From Stephanodiscus triporus (taxonomy: Eukaryota > Bacillariophyta > Thalassiosirophyceae > Thalassiosirales > Thalassiosiraceae), in assembly GCA_036939755.1 (NCBI GenBank), contig JALLAZ010000565.1, positions 1-14,061 on the forward strand: a stretch of DNA of 14,061 nt, written 5' to 3'. Position 1 is the first letter of the stretch. Every line of letters starts with the position of its first letter. Both the position numbers and the translations under genes were made by a program. Of this stretch, positions 7,361 through 14,061 are shown in pieces. A model generated the notes under the pieces. The model worked only from the letters and a program-made list of their open reading frames with translations. It searched no databases and was not told the origin of the DNA.

Positions 7361-8004
7361 TGCTATCCAGTCGCCTCTCCCTCCTCGCGCGCCGCTCGGC
7401 GTCGGCGTCGGCGTCGGCCGTCTCGGCCCGATCCATGTCCACCGACCCCGCCCACCGTCCGCCGTTGGACCTGTACGGCCTGACGGCGCGATACGCCAAC
7501 GCCACGTACATCGCGGCGTCGAAGACGTCGGACCTCGACAAGGTCGAGGGGGAGCTGCTCGCCATCAAGTCCACGTCGGAAACGAGCGCCGAATTTCGCT
7601 CCTTCCTCGAGAATCCACTCATCAGTCGCGACGTCAAGACGAAACAAGTCGAGTCGCTGCTCAAGGGCAAGACGTCCGGGGTGACCCTCAACCTCATGAC
7701 GACCCTCGCCGGGAACGCACGATTGAGTTCCATCGGCGGCATCGCGGACGATTACGTCCGGCTCATGAAGGCGAGGAGGGGGGAGGTCGAGGCCACGATC
7801 ATAAGCGCGGAACCCTTGACGAAGGCCCAGAGCGCGGCCGTGAGCGACGCGATGCAGGGGCAGTTCCCGTCCGGCGCGAAGGTGGTGTTGAAAACGTCCG
7901 TCGATCCGTCGATTTTGGGAGGATTGCAGATCCAGATCGGGGACAAGTTCTTGGACCTAAGCGTCACGAGCCGCATCGACGAGGTTAGCAGGACTGTGGT
8001 TTGA
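7357..8004 (+). CDS. ATP synthase subunit OSCP (delta-type), mitochondrial
   Basis: A 215-residue intronless gene. OSCP is the peripheral-stalk subunit that holds the F1 head of mitochondrial ATP synthase to the Fo membrane part. Residues 1 to about 27 (MMLSSRLSLLARRSASASAS onward) are Arg/Ser/Ala-rich with no acidic residue, a typical matrix-targeting peptide. The N-terminal helical domain begins at DLYGLTARYANATY (38-51) and includes FLENPLISRDVKTKQVESLL (83-102) and the LNLMTTLAGNARL helix (111-123). The C-terminal part carries the family signature: DPSILGGLQIQIGD (183-196), then KFLDLSVTSRID. Length suits a mitochondrial OSCP precursor. The start at 7357 is chosen because the frame upstream translates the G-rich tract and GTC repeat; the second Met of the ATGATG pair is an equal choice. 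Codon use is GC-rich at third positions. The gene is convergent with the channel gene at 8607. Confidence 0.93.
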   Translation: MMLSSRLSLLARRSASASASAVSARSMSTDPAHRPPLDLYGLTARYANATYIAASKTSDLDKVEGELLAIKSTSETSAEFRSFLENPLISRDVKTKQVESLLKGKTSGVTLNLMTTLAGNARLSSIGGIADDYVRLMKARRGEVEATIISAEPLTKAQSAAVSDAMQGQFPSGAKVVLKTSVDPSILGGLQIQIGDKFLDLSVTSRIDEVSRTVV

Positions 8005-8606
8005 GGGATGATGGGGAGGATTGGGGGCTCGGAGGAGCTAGTTGGCAAATGAGAGAAATTCGGGATCGGGCGGCGGAGGAAAGGGGATAAAGCGTTCGCC
8101 TGTTTACCTGTTTATTCGTGGCATTGTTCGTGTGGAAAGAATTTATGAGTAGTGGACAGGGGGGGGGGGATCCAGATGAGGTGTCATGAACGGCTTTTGG
8201 TGGCAGATGACGGGACCTCGGCAGAAACTCAAAGAATGACGGGTCATAGCTGATACGTAAAACTCAACGTTACTTATTCTCTGCCTAATTTGAAGCAACA
8301 CACCTATGGTTTACGTCATCGTCGGAATTATCATGACGGACGGAATGTAAGCAACGCGAATGGTATGAAACCTAGGTCACGTAATTGACTCCTACGACGC
8401 TGTGCTCCGACGCAAAATATAAGTGGTTTCAAATGGCTTTTTATCCCTCCACGGCAACATCCCCACATAACAGCATTTCATGACATGGGTCAAATGTCCC
8501 CCCCCCCCCTCCATGGTAACGTCCCCAAGCATAAATATATTCCCTATTCTTGTAAATCCGGACCACATCCTCGGGCCGCACTACTCCATGTGAGATAGCG
8601 ATGTGA
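8005..8606. other. Intergenic region between convergent genes
   Basis: This 602-nt region should hold the 3' ends of both the OSCP and the channel transcripts. No ORF is supported. It contains a G run (about 8159-8169), a C run (about 8498-8509), TATAAATATAT-like AT words near 8530, and a direct repeat: CCCTCCACGGCAACATCCCC at 8445-8464 against CCCTCCATGGTAACGTCCCC near 8508-8527. No clear poly(A) signal stands out. Confidence 0.5.
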
Positions 8607-11600
8607 TTATTTAAAGTTCCAAGTGTCCCTGGAATTCCAATTCTCGTGTTTCAATATCGGATGACGATACAAGAAGTTTTCCCCGCCATCAGGTTGCACT
8701 TGAGACTCTCTAAAAAGGGCAACCTTTCCATGCGTGAAAAATAACGTTGCAAAGGAAATTGAGATAGGGTTCCTTGAGAATAAAGAATAATTCAGAGTAA
8801 GAAATATTCTCACCTCCTCTTCGTCGTGGATTCTCGCAATGCTTATTGGCAGATGATGTGAATGAATCACAAATCTGCTCTCGATAGACTTGGAAACACT
8901 GTAAGTGAGCACCATCATCGTCACAAAAACTCCAATTCCCAATTTGGGAAAGCCCTTCATGGCGATAATACTGGAAAATATAATTATGGCGCTGTAAAGT
9001 ATGATGAACAGAATTCGATTCCAGTAGTAAAATAGTATTCCCCCTCTCTCGAATCGCTGGCAGTATACATAAAGGGCATTGTGTGTGGCAATTTTCGCGG
9101 TCATCCAGAAATAGAAGGCGCAAAATCCAGGCAAAATTGGAACCATGAACCTGGAGCATATGCGTTTATGAGGTGGTGGGAGAATGGAGGGAGATGAAAA
9201 TTTGAGAGAAAAGTGCAAAATATTTTGCGGGTCCGTGAATAAAGGTTGAAACTTACCCGAATATCGTGGAAATCATGAAGCCGTATGATAGCACTGGGGC
9301 AAAAAAGCCTGCAGACAAGTGTCGGTCAAATTCAGCATATTACGCGAAAAAGGCAAAGTTCACTCGAAAACATTGTTGGTACACACCAAACATAAAAGCT
9401 TCTTCCATTTTGTGTGCTGTATTTAACTTCTCGTGGTAGCGGTGACTTTTGGCGTTCAAATTTATGAAAGGCCTTAATAGGAAATGCTTGATCAACGACC
9501 TAGGCTGTAAAAGCAGGATCATCGTCTCCATACCCGTTGCAATAAGCATCAACTTCATGAAGTATGGTGCCTGCCCCAACATGCTGCTGGCAAGATATTT
9601 GGAAAATACTTCTGGACACTCCAAGAAAAAGGCTAATGCTTGGTCGGCAGATATGGCGAAAAAGGAAACATAAATGTTCGCTAAACGATATGATGTATTC
9701 CAAAGCATCACAAAACTGTCGACCTGTGAGCGTGTCTTGAAGCGGATGACACGTTTTGCGATAGCATGGATTATATGTGGAATAATCTTCAAGATGATAA
9801 CAATCAACAAGACAGGCAGGACTGAAAAATTAAAGTAAGAGGCGAGGATTGGACGTACAGTAGATAAATCTTCGGGTATCAAATCAACTCACATCCTTTT
9901 TGAACAGATTGATCAAGCTCATCTAGACTGCTTTCGACTTCCTCCTTCTTATTTATGATTTTGTGGACAAAATCTACAAAATACGACCAAGTAATGATTC
10001 CAAGTAACAAGATTGCTTGCACAAAATTTTTCGTTCTCTCCATGGTCACGAGATCGACTCCAACATTTGACCAGATAAGATCACGAGGATCTGGAGCATC
10101 CTCTGTTACCATCCAGTATGGCTGGCCGGAGAGGTTGCACTGTACAGCTGCAGTTTAGCAAGAAAGCGATGAGTAATTAGTACAAACAAATACCTATTGT
10201 ACTGGCTTACAGGAAACATCACGGAACATACCACTTTGCTTGCCAGCAATCGAGTTGAATGTAACGACTCCAGTTCCATGAAAGAAATCTTGTTCTTCAC
10301 CATGTCCTGATGATTTTATCTGGCTAATTGTATGACATTTCATCCTGGTTTCAACGATTTCGTCATACTCTTTGCTAGCTAACTCCTCGAGTTCAATAAT
10401 TTTGCTGTTGTAGTATTCGAGTGCATCTTGTTTCTTCCCGGAGAAAATGCCTCCTATCTTTACCTAGTAATAGGCGATAACAGTGGTAGACGGTAGAATG
10501 ATCAGGGCCCGATTCATCACAAATCAAATATTTGATCATTCTAATGATTGAACTTACCATCGGTCTCGCAGGCTCCTGTCCACTCTCTCTCTTTTTTCTC
10601 AACCAGCGTTCGTACTGATACTTTGCATCATTGTTTTCGTATTTTTCTATCAAAGCTCGCCTCTTTTGCAATATACCCTCCAGATTCGACGTGTCAATGA
10701 GCATTTCAGCATGCTCTATCTCCCCGGGAAAAAGCGACTCGAACACATCTCTCAAAATCTTATCGGATCGATGACTCTCTATGGCGACAACAATGCAAAA
10801 CACAGGGTTAAAGTAGTCCATGTGCATGTAAAAAATACGATCGCTGCGTCTAAAAAAAACAACTCAACTTGGAACGCATTCCACTATACAAGTGTTCTGG
10901 CACTTCCTTAAGTACGTCGGACGGACATCTTTAAAGAAATGAACACCACCTCTTGCTAAGAATTCGTGCCTCAATTTGAGAAACACTTCCGGATGAAAAA
11001 TACATAGTTGAGACATCCAAGGGTATGAGGGTGGTGGAAATAATTCAGACCATTTTACCCTCCTTACCTTCCCACTCGATCCATAGCCTGCGCATGATGT
11101 ACAGGTACAGAAAAATGGTCAAGAGAACAATCCACACTATCGCCTTCGATCCGTCATGAATGTTATTGATCGTAAGGCCCAGATATTTGGGGGCGTTCTC
11201 GGCCGGGATCGATTGGTATTGGTTCATAACATTGTACACCGGCAATACGAAAACGAGGCCAACCAAAAAGGGGTAGAACGTGGCATCGAAGCCGAACCGT
11301 GCGAATCGTATGTGCAAATACATGTCGAGCCCGGCACATCTCAGCAGCTCCTTGTCCTCCGGGGAGAGATCCTTCCCCGGGGCAGTCACGAGCACGCCCT
11401 TTGACGTGTCAAGACGGCCAAACTCGTCGCCGCGACGGCTTCCCCTCGGCGACTGGCGCATCCTCGAGAGCACGTAGCGGCACGATTGCAAGAATGCTGG
11501 TAGAAGGAGAAAAACGCCAATTTTCTTGAAGGTACTACGCCAGTTGTAAAAGGGTAGGAGCGTGAATACGTACTTGAGTCTCGACGGGTACTTGACCTCG

Positions 11601-12952
11601 TCCTCGTCGATCCCGTCGATGACTCCCGTCGTATCCACCGTAAGATTGCGGCCATCGGCATCGCAAGCGTGTGGCGGAGTGCTCTCCTCGTCCTTGGTGT
11701 CGTCCTTGACGCCTGAGCCACGTTCGGAAGATGCGTCCTTGTTCGGTTCCGATTCAGTCAACTTGCAACCGCCGTCCATGATGTTCTTGATGAGATCTCT
11801 CGTGCCCCCCACCCCCCCGCGATTATAGCGCGATTGCGCGAAGTACTGCCGAAGATCCTCCTCGGGGAAGAGGTCAAACGCCGTCTTTCGGATCACCGAC
11901 GTCGTCGTCGCTGCCTTCTCCTCCCCCTCCTCGTCCTCGTTAACTCGGTCCTTAGGGGAGGAGGATGTGCCGCTCACGACCATCAGGAACTCGCCGAAGC
12001 CATCGCTGCCATCATCCTTGACGGGATCTTCATTCCGCTCGACCGAGTACCTGGCATCGTCTCCGTGAAAAGCGTGACTGTACTCCCTCTTGTAATCCGG
12101 ATAAAATTCGTAGCCGTCCTCGTCCACACTCGACGATGATCGTCGGCCGCGATAATTGTTGAGGAGACTGCGATTTATCCAACCGGTGCCACAACAGCCA
12201 TGATGCCCCCGCATTTCCCGCATTTTTCTGGCCTCGTCGGCCCTGCGTGAATAACGGACGTAATTCGGATCGAGGCTCATGAAGAGTATTTCGAATAACG
12301 CCGGACATACGGGCCAGCATCCCGCCGGGCACCTCCTGCCCTCGTCGCGACCGCCGCGCCACAGGCTGCGACTTGTCATGAGCGGGGGCGGACTCCTGTC
12401 GGGCTGGGATAGTCGCTTCCGATCGTAGATGTACTTGCCGATCAACGGGTCCCTCCTGAGTGTTTCATATCCTAGCAGGCACACTGATCCGAAACAAAAG
12501 GCAATGAAGGCGGTGGCGTACACCGAGTCCCAAGTTAACATTTGGTTCTGGTAAAACTGCAAGGCGGAGGTCGCATCTTCGCAATATTGCTCCGCTGAGT
12601 CGTTTCCGGCGGGTTGTGCCGCGGCGCGATGGAGGGACTGGAATGCGAGGAGGGACGACGCGGCGAAGACCGCGAGAGTGACGAACAACGGCGAATTTCG
12701 CGAGGCGGTCGTCGTAGTCGTCGTCGTTCGTCGTCCGCGTCGACGAAGAGGCATCACAGTCGCTGTCGCGCGAGTCGGCGATCCACGCAGGACGAGGTCA
12801 TCGCCGCGACGAGACGGGGGCGTCATCCTCGAGGGCATCGCGCGGCGCGGCAAGGAGATCCGCGGACGAGGCTTCGTCGGCGGTGAAATTAATGTTTTAT
12901 GCGCCTTCCACTCTTGCGACGATCTTTGTTTTTTTTGTTTTAGAGTCAACAA
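8607..12952 (-). CDS. CSC1/OSCA-type (DUF221) membrane channel, nine-exon model
   Basis: Model on the minus strand: join of 12952-11068, 10985-10869, 10778-10558, 10463-10232, 10147-9893, 9821-9387, 9308-9257, 9150-8814 and 8705-8607, giving 1210 residues. All introns are GT-AG, 71-108 nt, with matching phases. OSCA/CSC1 proteins are stress- or mechanically gated cation channels related to TMEM16; the role here is inferred. N-terminal hydrophobic segments lie at 89-107 and 144-165, followed by DPLIGKYIYDRKRL. A long acidic, Ser-rich loop (about 240-500) follows, then GLDMYLHIRFARFGFD (541-556), TM about 556-575, TM 603-621 and RLWIEWE (622-628). The cytosolic domain has NTCIVECVPKSHRSDK (659-674), LFPGEIEHAEM and GTGVVTFNS. 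DPRDLIWSNVGV (838-849) leads into the pore-domain helices (about 862-880, 904-925, 947-962, 989-1008 and later), and ALYVYCQRFERGG is also family-like. The start is uncertain: Met39, Met43 or Met67 may be used, since Met67 would leave a neat signal-like N-terminus. Exons 2-9 are visibly less GC-rich than exon 1. Confidence 0.85.
8706..8813 (-). other. Last intron of the channel gene, frame-neutral (108 nt)
   Basis: The donor is GAG|GTGAGA and the acceptor TTTAGAGAG|TCT, both phase 0. The interval is a multiple of three and has no stop codon, so retaining it would simply add 36 residues, mostly hydrophobic. I treat it as an intron because of the splice signals and because the flanking parts resemble a cytosolic C-terminus. 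Confidence 0.5.
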
Positions 12953-13213
12953 CTTTTCTTGTGTCGCATCGATCGGGCTGACTGCTTGACGAGGAAGTGA
13001 GAAGGCATCAGAAAAAAAGGCAGTTCGACGTAAAATCTTTCGATATTATGCTCACGTCACACCCCCGGCCACGCCTCAAAAACCTTGAGTTATGTATGAC
13101 TTTTATGGTTATTATTTTTTCTCTTCTTGTAACAAATTTTAGAAAATTCTCACGGCTTATTGTCGATGTATCATGCATACACGCATGGTAGGTTTAGCAG
13201 ATTATGCCACAAC
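12953..13213. promoter_or_regulatory. 5' flank of the channel gene
   Basis: This 261-nt stretch lies between the proposed channel start and the candidate LTR. It should contain the channel's promoter and leader, unless Met39 or Met67 is the true start. No TATA box or other element is clear. The small frame at 12997-13191 is not supported. Confidence 0.3.
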
Positions 13214-13725
13214 TGTTATGAGGGCGGTAGAGCGTCTCTTGGGCCCAACTTAGCCGGCGGGCAAAGCTGGCCATCTGGTTCCTTCATTCTCCAAAGACAA
13301 GCGTCTTTTTTCTTTATGCATATCATTCGGGCGCGGCAAATTATTTGGACAGCAGTCTCATATTGGGGGCCAAAGTGCACAGGCGAATCAAAAAGCTACG
13401 CACGAGAGTCGGAGCTACGGGTTCAACTTTGGGGTGATCAACCCCCTGCTCCATATCTCATGCTCTCGTTTGGTGACAAACAAGCAAGAGCGCTAAAGGT
13501 GAGAGCTCCGCCTCTACCTCCGCGAGCCTCTGCTCCGTCGCTTGCCATAATATTTATGCGAGTCCCCGGACTGGTCTTTATGGCAGCCACCTTCCTCCAT
13601 AATCGATCGAAGGAGGCCTCTGAAGATATTTTTTCTTTGCTACTGCGGCTTGACGCCGGCGAGAAGGGGTGGTCGGGAACCGTTGTTTTCGAGATCGGAG
13701 AGCGACGCTCGCTCGATCCCCAACA
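13214..13725 (+). mobile_element. Candidate 5' long terminal repeat of an LTR retrotransposon
   Basis: The segment begins TGTTATGAGG and ends CCCCAACA, matching the TG...CA ends, here TGTT...AACA, usual for Ty1/copia-type LTRs; its 512 bp is a normal LTR size. Inside, CCATAATATTTATG near 13546-13559 could serve as a TATA box. About 54 nt after the proposed end, an ORF starts at 13779, as an internal gag-like frame would. Against it: the DNA just after the end (TAATAATTATCC) is not a familiar tRNA primer-binding site, and the 3' LTR lies outside the window. The 209-codon frame across it (13160-13789) is not accepted. Confidence 0.4.
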
Positions 13726-13778
13726 TAATAATTATCCTCCCAATCTTGGGGAAAACATCATCTTAAATCCGATCTACA

Positions 13779-14003
13779 ATGATGGATGACTCCGCTCAAG
13801 AACCCTCCGGCATTCCAGCCGGAGAGGACGTAGGCGGGGACCCTCAAGTGCTCTCCGTCGCGGAAGAGTTCTGGCTCGCGATGGGCCGGAACAATTGGAC
13901 ATCCGCTGAGGAAATCGTTGCCCGTCTCGATGTTCCTCCTGTTGTTGTCTCAGCCTATTCCTTCGAAATGGTTGAAGAGGACGAGGGGGGGGCTTTGACA
14001 TGA
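13779..14003 (+). CDS. Acidic ORF after the candidate LTR, possible start of an element's internal gene
   Basis: A 74-residue frame starts at a double ATG (13779) and is acidic, with a helical-looking core (VLSVAEEFWLAMGRNNWTSAEEIVARL). It ends at TGA 14001-14003, just after a run of eight G. I recognise no family. Its position suggests the beginning of a gag-like gene; a unique host gene is the alternative. A second short frame begins at the overlapping ATG (14000) and runs to 14059, reading MSQQVHCNLCNQGYTFRHA, with a CxxC and a His that resemble part of a zinc-binding motif. The G run makes a frameshift between the two plausible. Confidence 0.4.
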   Translation: MMDDSAQEPSGIPAGEDVGGDPQVLSVAEEFWLAMGRNNWTSAEEIVARLDVPPVVVSAYSFEMVEEDEGGALT

Positions 14004-14061
14004 GCCAACAAGTTCACTGTAACTTGTGTAACCAAGGTTACACTTTTAGGCATGCCTGACC

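Noticed and set aside
11497..11573. 77-nt intron inside channel exon 1
   Set aside because: Splice signals look good, but removal shifts the frame into a stop before the conserved GLDMYLHIRF segment.
12614..12989. Arg-rich plus-strand ORFs opposite the channel's first exon
   Set aside because: They are antisense readings of the Thr/Arg-rich N-terminal codons of the channel gene.
13160..13789. 209-codon plus-strand ORF
   Set aside because: No recognisable features, and it spans the candidate LTR; long frames across LTRs are common by chance.

Overview
The window looks like nuclear DNA of a stramenopile alga, most likely a diatom. The evidence is short GT-AG introns (71-108 nt where placed firmly), GC-rich coding blocks beside AT-rich spacers, a nuclear gene for a mitochondrial ATP synthase subunit with a targeting peptide, and a CSC1/OSCA-type channel whose core motifs resemble what I remember of diatom members. 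No search was run, so the lineage is an inference. Nothing bacterial (operons, Shine-Dalgarno sites, CRISPR) is seen.

Layout. 1-2230: no convincing gene, but a cluster of short direct repeats and palindromes (83-370), an AT-rich island with TTGATCAA palindromes (1170-1400) and a small direct repeat near 1944. 2240-2622: a large foldback (inverted-repeat) element. Its right arm overlaps the 3' end of a hypothetical minus-strand ORF (2551-3132). 3133-3858: no gene, one strong hairpin. 3859-5060 (minus): a probable two-exon gene for a Q/G/S-rich low-complexity protein. 5061-5439: intergenic, between divergent reading frames. 5440-6318 (plus): a proline-rich ORF, then a frameshifted C-terminal fragment of a MULE-like transposase, then hairpins and a tandem repeat. 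7036-7235: G-rich and GTC-repeat DNA leading into the OSCP gene (7357-8004, plus). 8607-12952 (minus): a nine-exon OSCA/CSC1-type channel gene, convergent with OSCP. 13214-14061: a candidate 5' LTR and the start of an internal ORF running off the window.

The two well-supported genes are housekeeping or physiology genes: OSCP joins the F1 and Fo parts of mitochondrial ATP synthase, and OSCA/CSC1 proteins are membrane channels, several of them mechanically or osmotically gated. They only sit next to each other; nothing links them functionally. The rest is mobile-element debris and low-complexity sequence. I found no convincing new multi-gene system. The most useful points are the reconstructed channel gene with two frame-compatible splice choices, the foldback element at the end of an ORF, the decayed transposase with its repeat-rich flank, and the uORF/G-rich leader of OSCP.
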